From NCBI RefSeq assembly GCF_003569005.1, contig NZ_BCUR01000001.1:496001-560000 (forward strand): a stretch of 64,000 bases of DNA, read 5' to 3'. The DNA comes from Vibrio superstes. GTDB taxonomy: Bacteria; Pseudomonadota; Gammaproteobacteria; Enterobacterales; Vibrionaceae. The notes beneath the pieces are model-generated. The model saw nothing but the letters and a program-made list of their open reading frames with translations. It had not been told where the DNA came from and searched no databases. Both the position numbers and the translations under genes were made by a program. Shown piece after piece: positions 53,138-63,935 of this stretch. Numbering within the stretch: the stretch's first letter is position 1; the number at the start of each line of letters is the position of its first letter.

Positions 53138-53590
53138 GTCATCCTAGAGTGGTCCCCTTGCCTGCACTCCGGTGGCCGGCACTCCGGTCGAGGTTCTCCG
53201 TGGCAGAGTTACGTAGAACAAGCACAACAGATGCCCGATAAAAACTTCGGGCATGACGTGCTCTGGAGGATAGGTCTGTCACTTGTAAACACCGCCAATT
53301 CTCAAGCGCTCCTCTGAGCCGGCATTCCGATAGCCGGCATTCCGGTCGAGGTTCTCCGTGGCAGAGTTACGTAGAACAAGCACAACAGATGCCCGATAAA
53401 AACTTCGGGCATGACGTGCTCTGGAGAATAGGTCTGTCACTTGTAAACACCGCCAATTCTCAAGCGCTCCTCTGAGCCGGCATTCCGGTGGCAGGCATTC
53501 CGGTGGCCGGCACTCCGGTCGACGTTCTCCGTGACGGACTTACGAATAACAAGCACAACAGATGCCCGATAAAAAACTTCGGGCATGACG
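53138..53590. repeat. Three tandem REP-like units with a near-exact 158-bp duplication
   Basis: GATGCCCGATAAAA...TTCGGGCATGACG recurs at about 53230, 53389 and 53560. The stretch starting CCGGTCGAGG at 53184 is repeated at 53342, 158 bp later, with about one substitution. CCGGCATTCCGGT-type short direct repeats lie between. Most of the gap between sdaA and speB (53092-53700) is this material, and no gene is supported there. Confidence 0.9.
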
Positions 53591-53700
53591 GCATTTCGGA
53601 TGCGAACGACGGGGCTGACCGTGTCATCTCCGAGTGCTCCTATCGGAGATCTAGGTGTTTACTTAGGCGGAACAAATGCTCAACTGCAGATCCATAAGCA

Positions 53701-53730
53701 AAAAAAGGGAAAGCCCTAAGGCTTTCCCTC
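53701..53730 (-). terminator. Terminator of speA-speB
   Basis: A 9-bp perfect stem, GGGAAAGCC / GGCTTTCCC, followed on the minus strand by a T run, lies 33 bp after the speB stop. Confidence 0.9.
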
Positions 53731-53760
53731 TCCCAAAAACAAGGCCATCAATAAAACAAA

Positions 53761-54678
53761 TTATCGATTAGACGCCCAAGCGTACATCAACTCTAGCGCT
53801 ACTGTTGCACCTGCCAGAGCGGTTAGGTCTGCATGATCGTATGCTGGAGAGACTTCCACCACATCCATGCCAACGATATTCACTCCAGCCAAGCCGCGTA
53901 GAATCTTTAGCACCTTGTCTGAGTTCAATCCGCCACACACAGGCGTTCCTGTGCCTGGAGCAAATGCTGGGTCTAAGCAGTCAATATCGAAGGTAACGTA
54001 CACGGGCTTATCACCAATCACCTTTCGAATTTGAGCAACAATCTCATCGGCATTTTGATCATTGGCCTGCATAGCATTGATGACATTGAAACCATGGCCT
54101 AGCTGCTCATACTCTGTGCGAATACCTATCTGCACTGAGTGCTCAGTAGAGATAAGGCCTTCGTTCGGTGCATGATAAAACATGGTGCCGTGGTCATACG
54201 CACTGCCATGCGCATAAGTATCCGTATGAGCATCAAAGTGAATCAATGCCATCTCGCCATAGTGCTTGGCGTATGCGCGCAGTATTGGCAAAGTAATAAA
54301 GTGGTCGCCACCTAGTGCCAGCATGGTTTTGCCACTTTTCAGGATTTCATCGGTGGCGGCCTCTAAACGAGTGGTAAAGTCTTCTGCATCACCACTATCA
54401 AACACCAAATCACCAGCATCAATAACCTTAGCGCGTTCAAAGACATTAAAACTCCAAGGGAACTTTTTTCCTTCCCACGCTAGGTTAACCGATGCCCTAC
54501 GTATCGCATCAGGCCCCATGCGTGCACCGGGTCTGCCCGAAGTGGCCAAGTCTAAAGGCACCCCTAATACCACTAGATCAGCCTCTGCAGACACAGGATC
54601 GCGCAGATAAGGTCGACGCATAAAACTCATTGAGTTTGAGTAAAGCGAATAATCAGTTTTAGTAAACAAATCATCCAT
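53761..54678 (-). CDS. speB: Agmatinase
   Basis: A 305-residue ureohydrolase that converts agmatine to putrescine and urea. Binuclear manganese motifs are [23 protein letters not shown] and [23 protein letters not shown]. The start is adjacent to the speA stop (no gap), so the two are one operon for putrescine synthesis from arginine. The N-terminal [10 protein letters not shown] and the [19 protein letters not shown] section are agmatinase-type, unlike arginase. Confidence 0.95.
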   Translation of the reverse strand: MDDLFTKTDYSLYSNSMSFMRRPYLRDPVSAEADLVVLGVPLDLATSGRPGARMGPDAIRRASVNLAWEGKKFPWSFNVFERAKVIDAGDLVFDSGDAEDFTTRLEAATDEILKSGKTMLALGGDHFITLPILRAYAKHYGEMALIHFDAHTDTYAHGSAYDHGTMFYHAPNEGLISTEHSVQIGIRTEYEQLGHGFNVINAMQANDQNADEIVAQIRKVIGDKPVYVTFDIDCLDPAFAPGTGTPVCGGLNSDKVLKILRGLAGVNIVGMDVVEVSPAYDHADLTALAGATVALELMYAWASNR

Positions 54679-56601
54679 TTAGAAATCCTCTAAGTAGGTA
54701 TAACCCATTAGGCCACCCTCTAATTCTTCCAACACCTGCTGTTGCTCATCAGCGTGTACGCGTTGAGCGACTAAATCACGATAGTTGTCGCGGATCTTGT
54801 CTACATCGATATGAACATAGCGCATCATGTCTTCAACACTATCCCCTTCATCGATGCGCTCAATGACCGATTCTCCGTGTTCATTCACTGTCACAACAGC
54901 GCTGTGGGTATCACCAAACAGGTTGTGCATATCACCCAATATCTCTTGATACGCTCCCACTAAGAAGAAGCCCATCAAGTAAGGTTTGTCCTTATCCCAA
55001 GCCGGTACTGGCAAGGTTTTTTCAATGCCTTGACCTTCAACGTACTGTTCAATCGCGCCGTCTGAATCACAGGTAATGTCTAACATGACCGCACGGCGAT
55101 CTTCCACGTTCTCAAGTCCTGATAGAGGCAGAACAGGAAACACCTGATCGATACCCCACGCATCCGGTAGAGATTGGAATAGCGAGAAGTTAACAAAGAA
55201 CTTATCCGCTAATCGCTCGCTCAACTCATCCAATATTGGACGATGGAAGCGGTTTTTGTTACTCATCTGACGGCTCAATTCGAAATAGATTCGAAGTGAA
55301 AGCTGCTCAGCCCAAGCTCGTTGCTCTAGGTTTAAAACCCCTGTTGCAAACTGAGAATGCACTTCAGCCAAGTCACTCTGAGTATCATTGTAGATCTCGA
55401 TTAAAGCACGCGCGTCACTGCCATCTTGTAGGCTTTCCCAGTTACGCCACATGTTTTGCAGTAGCGTTGGAGCAAGTTGCTGTGGAGCATCAACCGCTTC
55501 AGGGTAGTACGCCTCAGTGCCGATCACGTTGGTAATCAATACCGCGTGGTGAGCGGTTAGAGAGCGACCAGATTCTGAGATAATTGTCGGAACCGGTTGC
55601 TCATACTGCTGACATACATCGCCTACCGTACTCACAATGTTACGCGCGTACTCAATCAAGCCGTAGTTCATCGAGCTTGAAGATTGGCTGCGTGTACCGT
55701 CGTAGTCCACCGCTAAACCACCTCCGATATCGAAGTACTGGATGCCTGCGCCCATAGCTCGCAATTCACAGTAAAAACGAGCTGATTCATTCACACCGTT
55801 GCGGATATCACGGATGTTCGCCATCTGTGAACCAAGGTGGAAGTGAACCAGTTGCAATGCACCTAGCTGTTGTTCTTTCTTCAAACGCTCAATAACTGAA
55901 AGCACTTGAGAAGCGGCCAAGCCAAATTTAGATTTCTCGCCACCGCTTGATTGCCACTTACCCGCACCTTGAGATGCAAGGCGAATACGCAAACCAAGGC
56001 GAGGTGTCACACCTAAGTCTTTTGCTTCTTTAAGTACTAGGTCTAGCTCGGACAGTTTCTCAAGTACGATGAAAACCTTATGGCCTAGCTTCTCGCCAAT
56101 CAGTGCTAAGCGGATGTACTCACGGTCTTTGTAACCGTTACAGACAATCACTGAACTCGCCTTTTGCGCCAAAGCTAATACTGCGAGTAATTCAGGCTTA
56201 CTGCCTGCTTCTAACCCCAACTGCTTGGTTTCAAGCTGTGCTTGGCTCTCTAAGATCTCATCGACCACTTCTTTTTGCTGGTTGACCTTAATTGGGTAAA
56301 CCAACAAGTAATTATTTGAGTATTGGTATTCTGCTATGGCTTGGTTAAACGCCTGACAGATACCATGCACACGTTGATGCAAAATTTGTGGAAATCGCAC
56401 CAATACTGGCAGGTTTAACTGCTTGCTCTCGAGTTGAGAGACAATATTGCTCAGTGGTACTTGATGAGCGTTATCGCTACGAGGTGATACATACACCTCA
56501 CCTTGATTGTCGATACCGTAGAAGCCTTGGCTCCAGTAATGAACGTTGTAATCCGCACGCACACGGTCAAGTTTGGAAAGATTTTCCACATCAAATCTCA
56601 C
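54679..56601 (-). CDS. speA: Biosynthetic arginine decarboxylase
   Basis: A fold-type III PLP decarboxylase of about 640 residues that makes agmatine from arginine. The PLP lysine is in [19 protein letters not shown]. Barrel motifs include [22 protein letters not shown] and [11 protein letters not shown]. The C-terminal active-site Cys region is LDITCDSDG, and the N-terminal [16 protein letters not shown] is conserved in the family. A GTG at 56601 (product VRFDVEN...) is chosen because known Vibrio homologues start with a MRLDVEQ-like sequence. The frame is open from an ATG at 56685, 28 residues earlier; neither start has a clear ribosome site. Confidence 0.93.
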   Translation of the reverse strand: MRFDVENLSKLDRVRADYNVHYWSQGFYGIDNQGEVYVSPRSDNAHQVPLSNIVSQLESKQLNLPVLVRFPQILHQRVHGICQAFNQAIAEYQYSNNYLLVYPIKVNQQKEVVDEILESQAQLETKQLGLEAGSKPELLAVLALAQKASSVIVCNGYKDREYIRLALIGEKLGHKVFIVLEKLSELDLVLKEAKDLGVTPRLGLRIRLASQGAGKWQSSGGEKSKFGLAASQVLSVIERLKKEQQLGALQLVHFHLGSQMANIRDIRNGVNESARFYCELRAMGAGIQYFDIGGGLAVDYDGTRSQSSSSMNYGLIEYARNIVSTVGDVCQQYEQPVPTIISESGRSLTAHHAVLITNVIGTEAYYPEAVDAPQQLAPTLLQNMWRNWESLQDGSDARALIEIYNDTQSDLAEVHSQFATGVLNLEQRAWAEQLSLRIYFELSRQMSNKNRFHRPILDELSERLADKFFVNFSLFQSLPDAWGIDQVFPVLPLSGLENVEDRRAVMLDITCDSDGAIEQYVEGQGIEKTLPVPAWDKDKPYLMGFFLVGAYQEILGDMHNLFGDTHSAVVTVNEHGESVIERIDEGDSVEDMMRYVHIDVDKIRDNYRDLVAQRVHADEQQQVLEELEGGLMGYTYLEDF

Positions 56602-56796
56602 AATGACAGAAGGAAGAACACATGACTCAAAACAACCTGAGCCAAGAACCAACACGGCTTTAATTGGTTTCCGTGTGGGGCGCATTAACGGATAAAAACG
56701 TCTTGAGATCTAACAAATTAATTTTGTCGTGAAGATAAAGAGAAAGTGAAGCTGGGACTTGGTGGTTAAAGAACTAGGTTAAAACCTGAGTTGTCG

Positions 56797-57190
56797 ACTG
56801 GATCCCCGATAGGAGCATTCGGGGATGACGCTTACGAGTAAGATACGAACATTTGAGGACGTAATTTAGAAGGGATAGTTCCCTACAATCGTCGTTCCCG
56901 CATTCTGTTAGCGGGAACCTGAGACATGATTAGATCCCCGATAGGACCATTCGGGGATGACGCTTACGAGCAAGATACGCACAATTGGAGATGTAATTTA
57001 GAAGGGATAGTTCTCCCTACAATCGTCGTTCCCGCATGTTGTTAGCGGGAACCTTAGGCACGATGAGATCCCCGATAGGACCATTCGGGGATGACGCTTA
57101 CAAGCAAGGTACGCACAATTGGAGATGTAATTTAGAAGGGATAGTTCTCCCCACAACCGTCGTTCCCGCATGTTGTTAGCGGGAATCTGG
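56797..57190. repeat. Three REP-like tandem units upstream of speA and downstream of fhs
   Basis: GATCCCCGATAGGA-CATTCGGGGATGACGC recurs at about 56801, 56933 and 57066 (period ~132 bp). Each is linked to GTCGTTCCCGCAT...GTTAGCGGGAA. The 56933 and 57066 units and their linkers (CAATTGGAGATGTAATTTAG) are nearly identical. This fills the gap between speA and fhs; no gene is seen there. Confidence 0.9.
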
Positions 57191-57243
57191 TAGATGGAGA
57201 GGGTCTCTGCAGGAGCATTCGTGGGGGTTACATTACTTTGAGC

Positions 57244-58992
57244 TTAACTCAACCCAGTAATATTCCCATCTTCATCAATATCAAGATTCATGAAGGCTGG
57301 CTTGTCTGGTAGGCCTGGCATGGTCATTACGTTGCCGCATAGGGCGTAGATGAAGCCTGCGCCGGCACATAGCCTAAGCTCACGAACGGGCACGTCAAAC
57401 AGTGTTGGTGCGCCTTTAATGCTGCCATCGGTAGAGATGGACATCGGGGTCTTGGCCATACAGATAGCTAGGTTGTCATACCCAAGTGCTTTGTATTGGG
57501 CAAGTTGCGCTTTTGCCTTGTCGCTCAGTGTGACCGAAGTTGCACCATAACCCAGCTCAGTGATGGCCATGATCTTCTCTTCCAGCGTCTGAGACATCTG
57601 ATATAGAGGCTTAAATTGAGTTGGGGTATGACATTGCTCGACGACCTTAGACGCAAGCTCTGTTGCCCCCAATCCGCCTTGAGCAAAGGCCTCACAAACC
57701 GCAACCTCAACAGAGTAAGGTAGTGCCTCAACCATCTGCTTTAACTTGTTTAATTCTTCTTCGCTGTCTTGCGGGAAACGGTTAATCGCGACTACAGCCG
57801 GTACGCCGTATTTCACTACATTCTCAATGTGCCATCTCAAGTTAGCGAAGCCTGCTTCCAGTGCTGCGCTGTCTTTATCAAACATACTGTCTGGAATAGG
57901 CTGGCCAGGTCTTAGGTTGTATAAACCCGAGTTTGCCTTCAGGCCACGAAGGGTTGCCACAATCACGGCACAATCTGGAGACTTACCTGAGGCTTGAGCC
58001 TTGATGTTGCATGCTTTTTCAAAGCCCATATCAGAACCAAAACCACCCTCTGTCACGGTGAAGTCGGCCAGTTTGGTTGCGATGTTATCTGCAATAATCG
58101 AAGAGTTGCCATGAGCGATATTAGCAAATGGTCCCGCATGAATCAGGGTTGGAATACCCTCTAGGGTCTGCATCATGGTTGGCTCGATAGCCTCACGCAT
58201 GCTCACCGTCATAGCGCCGGCTACACCAAGGTCTTCGGTAGTAACAGCCTTACCATCGAGGTTGTAACCAATCACTATCTTACCGATACGACGGCGCAGG
58301 TCTTGAAGGTCGCTTGCTAATGCCAACACGGCCATGAGTTCAGAGGCGGCAGAGATGTCAAAACCGTCTTCACGCTCAAAACCGTTAATGGTCTTGCCTT
58401 CATCATTGATGCCGACAGTGATCTTGCGCAATGCACGATCGTTGTGATCAATCACACGCTTCCAGACGATACTCGCACGGTCAATACGAACCGCTGTTAA
58501 ACCCGTACGCGCTTCATAGTCTTCATAGCCATTACGTTGTTCATGATAGATACGAGCATCGATGGCCGCAGAGGCAAGGTTATGGGCTGCCGTCACGGCA
58601 TGAATGTCACCCGTAAGGTGCAAGTTAAGCTCTTCCATAGGAGCAACCTGAGAATAACCGCCACCAGCAGCGCCTCCTTTCACACCAAACACAGGTCCCA
58701 TAGAGGGCTGTCTGATGCATGCCATGACTGATTGTCCAACCTTAAATAGCCCTTGAGCTAGGCCGATTGCTGTTACTGTTTTACCTTCACCAAGGGGCGT
58801 TGGAGTTATCGCCGTCACCACCACCAACTTGCCGGTTTTCTTGTTCTCTAGACGCTTAAGCGCCTTCAGACAAACCTTGGCTTTGTGTTGGCCATGGGTT
58901 TGAATCTCATCTGCATGCAAGCCGACGGCAGTGGCGACATCAGCAATAGGGCGTAATGGAGTAGAGCGTGAGATTTCAATGTCCGACAGCAT
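57244..58992 (-). CDS. fhs: Formate-tetrahydrofolate ligase
   Basis: A 582-residue enzyme that makes 10-formyl-THF from formate, THF and ATP. The start at 58992 has AGAGGAAG before it; the frame is open 37 codons upstream but that extension is not family-like. The ATP-binding loop is [20 protein letters not shown]. Other family markers are [62 protein letters not shown] and the C-terminal [26 protein letters not shown]. It supplies one-carbon units for purines and related products. Monocistronic. Confidence 0.96.
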   Translation of the reverse strand: MLSDIEISRSTPLRPIADVATAVGLHADEIQTHGQHKAKVCLKALKRLENKKTGKLVVVTAITPTPLGEGKTVTAIGLAQGLFKVGQSVMACIRQPSMGPVFGVKGGAAGGGYSQVAPMEELNLHLTGDIHAVTAAHNLASAAIDARIYHEQRNGYEDYEARTGLTAVRIDRASIVWKRVIDHNDRALRKITVGINDEGKTINGFEREDGFDISAASELMAVLALASDLQDLRRRIGKIVIGYNLDGKAVTTEDLGVAGAMTVSMREAIEPTMMQTLEGIPTLIHAGPFANIAHGNSSIIADNIATKLADFTVTEGGFGSDMGFEKACNIKAQASGKSPDCAVIVATLRGLKANSGLYNLRPGQPIPDSMFDKDSAALEAGFANLRWHIENVVKYGVPAVVAINRFPQDSEEELNKLKQMVEALPYSVEVAVCEAFAQGGLGATELASKVVEQCHTPTQFKPLYQMSQTLEEKIMAITELGYGATSVTLSDKAKAQLAQYKALGYDNLAICMAKTPMSISTDGSIKGAPTLFDVPVRELRLCAGAGFIYALCGNVMTMPGLPDKPAFMNLDIDEDGNITGLS

Positions 58993-59150
58993 GGCTTCCT
59001 CTGGGGGATATAAGAGACAATCTGATTTTGGCGGGGATAATAAAGAAATCTGAGGATAAGTAAAGTGCAAACGATTGCGTCGTGTAAAAATCGAACATTC
59101 CAATTTTGAAAAGAAAAGGGGTTAATGCTGAAATAGCACGAAAACTACTT

Positions 59151-59708
59151 TTATTTGAACACCTTAGCAATTCGACTCCAGATCCCTGCCTTTTTATCAG
59201 CAAATTCTTTCAAAGTGTTGCTGCTTGCGTAGAAGGATTCGTTCCATTCACAACGTAGCTGGTCGGCAGACAATGAGCTAAAAGACGCAATCAGTTCACC
59301 CGCCTCAGAGGCATAATCGTTGGCCAGAGAGTAATCCATCTTTAATTGCCCCTGTACATATAACCAAAGATGCATGGTTAGCCAAAACTCCAATACGAGG
59401 GGAGACTTAAAGGCCTTAGCGTGTTGACTCTCCAATGACTCATCGATAACCTGCTGCATGGCTAACAAGCTCTTTTGTTGTGAGCGCAATTGATGCAACA
59501 ACCTTTCATGGTGCAAGGTAAATACACCTAGCAACAGTTTCAGGTCTGAGTGCTCTGTGTGCTTTAGCTTTGAGCGCTCAAACAAGGGAGAGAGCTTCTC
59601 ACACAGTTGTTCTAGTTGCGCTGACTCAACAGTTAGCGAGGTGGCTTTAGTAGGAAGGGAGAAGCCCATTGCTTGTACAGCATTCAATAAAGCGTTAGGT
59701 GAGGCCAT
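59151..59708 (-). CDS. Hypothetical helical protein
   Basis: A 185-residue protein that I do not recognise. It has no signal peptide or membrane segment. The sequence is rich in Leu, Gln, Glu and Ser and is expected to be mostly helical (LEQLCEKLSPLFERSKLKH, FTLHHERLLHQLRSQQKSLLAMQQVIDESL). A Trp-rich middle (EFWLTMHLWLYVQGQLKMDYSLA) and a basic tail (KKAGIWSRIAKVFK) stand out. It sits between fhs and the sugar genes in the same orientation, without clear functional partners. Confidence 0.6.
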   Translation of the reverse strand: MASPNALLNAVQAMGFSLPTKATSLTVESAQLEQLCEKLSPLFERSKLKHTEHSDLKLLLGVFTLHHERLLHQLRSQQKSLLAMQQVIDESLESQHAKAFKSPLVLEFWLTMHLWLYVQGQLKMDYSLANDYASEAGELIASFSSLSADQLRCEWNESFYASSNTLKEFADKKAGIWSRIAKVFK

Positions 59709-59810
59709 GAAAAATCAACTGTTACGTGAAAACGCTAACCTTACCCTATCCTCTCGCCTCTGCCTATATCCCCTGCGGGATTTGACTGTCCATTCAATAC
59801 TAGAGGCAAT

Positions 59811-59832
59811 AAAAAAGGCCTCACTAGAGGCC
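59811..59832 (-). terminator. Terminator of the sugar isomerase-mutarotase genes
   Basis: GGCCTC / GAGGCC, loop ACTA, followed by TTTTTT on the minus strand, 10 bp past the isomerase stop. Confidence 0.88.
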
Positions 59833-59841
59833 CTTCCAAGA

Positions 59842-61332
59842 TTAACCTAAGAAGACACTTGGTATCTCATTGGGGTAACGCTCATAACTCGGCTGGTTGT
59901 AATCAATGTCTGATACACCGATCAAATCAAGCACTTGATAAAGCGTCTTCCCGACATGCCCAAACGCAATGCCTGCATGGTGAGGATAACGTTTTTGAAT
60001 CAAAACATGACGATAGAAGCGTTGCATTTCAGGGATAGCAAACACAGCAATTGAGCCAAATGACTCAGGGTCGATATCAAGGATGTCACCTTGTGCCACA
60101 TAAGAACGAAGCTTGGTATCTGCTGTAGATTGAAGACGGAACAGTGTCACCTCTCCTGCCTTAATTTGCCCCTCTAGCGTTCCGCGAGTGATATCCGGCT
60201 CTTGTCCTGGCTCCATCAAGCTGTGCATGATCTTTTGAAAACGCAATTGTGAGTTTTTCATGCAACTTGGCGCTGTATTGCCACAGTGAAAGCCCATAAA
60301 CAGATCTTTGTCTGTGTACTCTCCCATTTTCTCGCCAGCCTTTTCCACCATATCCGTTGGCACTGTGTTATTAATATCCAATAGCGTAGCAGGTTGATTG
60401 GTCGCACAAGTGATCATGTATTCAGACAAGGCACCGTAGATATCCACCTCGCAGGCAACAGGAATGCCACGTTCTGCCAAGCGAGCATTGACGTAACAAG
60501 GAACAAAACCGAAGAATTTTTCAAAGGATGGCCAGCACTTGTTAGCAAAAATACCAAAGTGAGACGCACCCAAGTGTTCTTTATGGAAGGTCAGTAGCGC
60601 GACTTCATATTGTGCTAACTTTGGCAGTAAATCAGGATAAGGATTGTTGTCACCCAACTCTTGCTCCATCTCCGCCACTATACCTGGGATATCAGCGTGC
60701 CCTTCTGCTGCTTGATACCTATCAAGAAGGTCTAACTCACTGTTTTCCATCACCTCAACGCCAAGATCAAACAAGGCCTTAATCGGTGCATTACACGCCA
60801 CAAAATCATGAGGTCGAGGTCCAAAGCTGAATATCTTGAGTCCTTTAAGACCAAGGATGGTACGAGCCACGGGCACAAAGTCGCCAATCATGGATGCCAC
60901 TTCTTCTGGCGTGCCTACCGGATACTCAGGGATATGAGGACGAATATTACGTAGGTTTGCACTGTATGACGCATTGAGCATCCCGCAGTATGCATCGCCC
61001 CGATCGTTACTCAGACAAGCAGCCGACTCTTCGGCTGCCGCAACAAACATCACCGGCCCATCAAAGCGCTGTGCCATCTGTGTGAGTGGACCTTCAGGCC
61101 CAAAGTTACCTAAGTAGATCACTAAAGAGTTAATGCCTTTCTCTTCCGCCTCTTGAAACGCTTTCACCATGTCATTTTCATTCTCAATGATGGTGTCTAG
61201 TTGCACGATTTCAGTGTCTTGACGATCACAGTGTTGTGCCACATTTTGTCTACGCTGTTCTGAAAGAGAAAGAGGGAAACAGTCACGACTTACCGCAACA
61301 ATACCCATTTTAACTTGAGGAATATTAATCAT
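59842..61332 (-). CDS. L-fucose/L-arabinose isomerase family protein
   Basis: A 496-residue ketol-isomerase-like protein. The N-terminal Rossmann-like part (MGIVAVSRDCFPLSLSEQRRQNV, SLVIYLGNFGPEGPLTQMAQRFDGPVMFVAAAEE) and the middle section (LKIFSFGPRPHDFVACNAPIKALFDLGVEVMENSELD) are those of the fucose/arabinose isomerase superfamily. The metal-binding His/Glu/Asp region is around CEVDIYGALSEYM and FMGFHCGNTAPSCMKNS. The C-terminus has FAIPEMQRFYRHVLIQKRYPHHAGIAFGHVG. The sugar is unclear; mutarotase just upstream (13 bp) and a GPH symporter further up suggest a pentose or deoxyhexose. Confidence 0.85.
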   Translation of the reverse strand: MINIPQVKMGIVAVSRDCFPLSLSEQRRQNVAQHCDRQDTEIVQLDTIIENENDMVKAFQEAEEKGINSLVIYLGNFGPEGPLTQMAQRFDGPVMFVAAAEESAACLSNDRGDAYCGMLNASYSANLRNIRPHIPEYPVGTPEEVASMIGDFVPVARTILGLKGLKIFSFGPRPHDFVACNAPIKALFDLGVEVMENSELDLLDRYQAAEGHADIPGIVAEMEQELGDNNPYPDLLPKLAQYEVALLTFHKEHLGASHFGIFANKCWPSFEKFFGFVPCYVNARLAERGIPVACEVDIYGALSEYMITCATNQPATLLDINNTVPTDMVEKAGEKMGEYTDKDLFMGFHCGNTAPSCMKNSQLRFQKIMHSLMEPGQEPDITRGTLEGQIKAGEVTLFRLQSTADTKLRSYVAQGDILDIDPESFGSIAVFAIPEMQRFYRHVLIQKRYPHHAGIAFGHVGKTLYQVLDLIGVSDIDYNQPSYERYPNEIPSVFLG

Positions 61333-61344
61333 AATTATCTCTAT

Positions 61345-62367
61345 TTAATCTTTTGTCGTTAATACTTTATAAATTACGTTATGCTGATAATGCTTATTCG
61401 GTCCGTAAATACAATCTTGTTTATTCGCCATATTTATTTGATTTGGATAGCATTGCGTCTCTAAACAAAGACCAGCGTGTTTGTTATATATTTTTGAATT
61501 TCTACCTGACTCATTATTTAAAAAGTTCCCACTATAAAACTGCATGCCTATTTGATCTGTGGCTACCTGAAGCTCTATTCCAGTATTCTTTTCATAAACC
61601 CTTGCCACTGGCTTCATTTCTGTTGAATCAAAACACCAACAGTGGTCATAGCCATCTGCGTTTTCTAGTTGCTCGTTGGCGTCAGACAACCCTTGTCTTA
61701 TGGTCACTCCCTTACGCAAATCGAAAGGGGTGTCCTCAACCGGAGCCTTGAATAATGGGATAGATAAGGCATCAACATGCAGGTATTCATTGCCTTCAAT
61801 CTGGATGTGATGGTCGAGCACGTCCTCAGTTTGACCAAGATTAAAATAGGTATGCTGAGTCATATTGATCGGCGTTAAAGCGCGAGGTATGGCCTGATAG
61901 TTAATACTTAACGCATTCTCTTCTGACAAATGGTATTTGACCTTAAACTCTATATCACAAGGGTAGCCAGCCTGACCGCTTCGAACCATTGTCGTGAGTA
62001 TTAAGGTTGCATCATCGATACACTCAGCATTCCAGTGCTTGGTACCAATGCCAGCAGATGCGCCATGCAAGTGATTACTGCCCTCGTTACATTCCAATTG
62101 ATAGTCAACGTTATCAATAGAGAAACGGCCGTTGGCAATCCTGTTCGCCCACGGCCCGACAAGGCAACCTAAGTAACACTTGCCTAATAAGTATTGCTCT
62201 GGGGTATCGTAACCCAAGACAATGTTCTGTCTTTCGCCTTTATTATCATGGGTATAAAAGTTGACAATCAGACCACCAAGCTCTGATATATCGACTTGCG
62301 TACCATTATTATTTACCAGAGAAAATAGTTTATATTCTCCCCAATCAGATACCTTAATGCCTTTCAT
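61345..62367 (-). CDS. Aldose 1-epimerase (mutarotase)
   Basis: A 340-residue galactose-mutarotase-type enzyme that interconverts alpha and beta sugar anomers. Conserved stretches are GPWANRIANGRFSID, SNHLHGASAGIGTKHWN (His), MTQHTYFNLG (catalytic His), DTPFDLRKG and DGYDHCWCF, with the catalytic Glu near GLCLETQCYPN. It is followed closely by the isomerase and shares a transcript with it. Confidence 0.92.
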   Translation of the reverse strand: MKGIKVSDWGEYKLFSLVNNNGTQVDISELGGLIVNFYTHDNKGERQNIVLGYDTPEQYLLGKCYLGCLVGPWANRIANGRFSIDNVDYQLECNEGSNHLHGASAGIGTKHWNAECIDDATLILTTMVRSGQAGYPCDIEFKVKYHLSEENALSINYQAIPRALTPINMTQHTYFNLGQTEDVLDHHIQIEGNEYLHVDALSIPLFKAPVEDTPFDLRKGVTIRQGLSDANEQLENADGYDHCWCFDSTEMKPVARVYEKNTGIELQVATDQIGMQFYSGNFLNNESGRNSKIYNKHAGLCLETQCYPNQINMANKQDCIYGPNKHYQHNVIYKVLTTKD

Positions 62368-62485
62368 CTTAAAACCTTACTAACAAGCTAATAAAATAAT
62401 TGTGCTCTATTTCAAGAAGTGTTTCTATTATGTTTTTTAAGAATTAGATTAAGAAAAAATGTATTTGTGAGCTTTGTGCAGATAT

Positions 62486-62517
62486 AAAAAAAGCCTCCCT
62501 TAGGGAGGCTGTTTTTT
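62486..62517 (-). terminator. Terminator of the GPH symporter gene
   Basis: AGCCTCCC / GGGAGGCT, loop TTA, followed on the minus strand by TTTTTTT. It separates the symporter transcript from the mutarotase-isomerase transcript. Confidence 0.93.
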
Positions 62518-62534
62518 GTCGATTATATTATTAC

Positions 62535-63935
62535 CTATTGGCTAAGTTGAACCTTAAGTCCTGCCTCTGAAACCTCAATCTCTTGTGCCGGTTTTTTGGC
62601 ATCTAACTCTAACAGTGCTTTGATCTGTTTTAGTTTTTGCTGGTCAAGCTTATAGAACATCATGAATACTGCCAATGATGCGAACATGATTCCTGGAACC
62701 ACGGTAAATAGAAGATTAATCGAGTTTACCGCTTCTGCAGTTTGCACCTCAGCGCCACCAACATACCCCGACCACGCTAAGATCCAACCCACAGCTGCGC
62801 CACCTAACGCAATACCTAGCTTGATAGCGAACAAGTTAGTTGAGAATACCATGCCACTTAGGGAGCGGTTGCTACGAGTTTTCTCATAGTCGACAACATC
62901 TGACATCATGCTCCACAAAATAGGAGTGGTCGCGGTTTGGACAAGGGCAAGCACAATAGTGATAGCAAAGATCATGGTGATATTGGTTGGATCAACCATA
63001 TACATGAGCATAGAAATCAGACCGGAAATGATGATCAATATGCGATACACCGTTGGTTTGTTGTATTTACCAAACAGGGGTGATGACAACATTGCGCCGC
63101 CGATTGCCGCTAGCATACCCGCCACCATGAACATAGTGGCAAGATCACCGCGCCCCATCACTGTGTTGACATAGTACATAGTGGTAGCGCCCTTAAGCAC
63201 CACACCGGTTAACAATACAATGTTGACGATGAAGAGTACGCGCCACTGGTCATTGGCCAGCAGTAGTTTTAGATCTGCCCATACCGATTGCTTCTCTTCA
63301 ATTTCTGGAACGTAACGCTCTTTGGTATTAGCAAAACTCACGAAGAACAATGCAATCGCAATCATGCCCATAACAGCCATTGCGCCTAGATACCCTTTTT
63401 GTAAGTCACCATCGCCAATGATACCCACTAGAGGCAGTGCCACGGTGGCTACCACTAGACCACCCGCGGTGCTTAGAGCAAAGCGATAGGATTGCAGTGA
63501 AGTGCGCTCTTCTGAGTCATTAGACATGGCATTGGCCATTGCACAATAAGGAACGTTAATCGCGGTGTACATTAGCGTCAGGAAGATGTACGACGCGTAC
63601 GCATAAACGATTTTACCCGTTTCACCGAAGCTAGGTGTATAAAACGCAAACATACACGCAATACCAAACGGAACAGCCATCCACAGTAGGTATGGACGAT
63701 AGCGACCGTGCTTTGATTTAGTGCGATCGACAATAGAACCCATCAGCGGGTCAGTAACGGCATCAATAAATCGAACCAACAGAAACATGGTGCCCATGTG
63801 AGCGGGAGACAGGCCATAAACATCGGTGTAGAAATAGGCAAGGAAAAGCATCACTGTCTGCCAGACAAAGTTACAGCCTGTATCACCTAGACCATAAGCA
63901 ACCTTCTCTCGTACGGATAGCTTGATTGTATTCAT
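62535..63935 (-). CDS. GPH-family (MelB-type) sugar:cation symporter
   Basis: A 466-residue, 12-helix transporter. Diagnostic parts are VAYGLGDTGCNFVWQTVMLFLAYFYTDVYGL at the start, RFIDAVTDPLMGSIVDRTKSKHGRYRPYLLW (the GPH cation/sugar loop), NVPYCAMANAMSNDSEERTSLQSYRF and MMSDVVDYEKTRSNRSLSG. It takes up a glycoside, pentoside or hexuronide with Na+ or H+. It has its own terminator; only 65 bp of upstream sequence is in the window, so its promoter and regulator are not visible. Confidence 0.92.
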   Translation of the reverse strand: MNTIKLSVREKVAYGLGDTGCNFVWQTVMLFLAYFYTDVYGLSPAHMGTMFLLVRFIDAVTDPLMGSIVDRTKSKHGRYRPYLLWMAVPFGIACMFAFYTPSFGETGKIVYAYASYIFLTLMYTAINVPYCAMANAMSNDSEERTSLQSYRFALSTAGGLVVATVALPLVGIIGDGDLQKGYLGAMAVMGMIAIALFFVSFANTKERYVPEIEEKQSVWADLKLLLANDQWRVLFIVNIVLLTGVVLKGATTMYYVNTVMGRGDLATMFMVAGMLAAIGGAMLSSPLFGKYNKPTVYRILIIISGLISMLMYMVDPTNITMIFAITIVLALVQTATTPILWSMMSDVVDYEKTRSNRSLSGMVFSTNLFAIKLGIALGGAAVGWILAWSGYVGGAEVQTAEAVNSINLLFTVVPGIMFASLAVFMMFYKLDQQKLKQIKALLELDAKKPAQEIEVSEAGLKVQLSQ

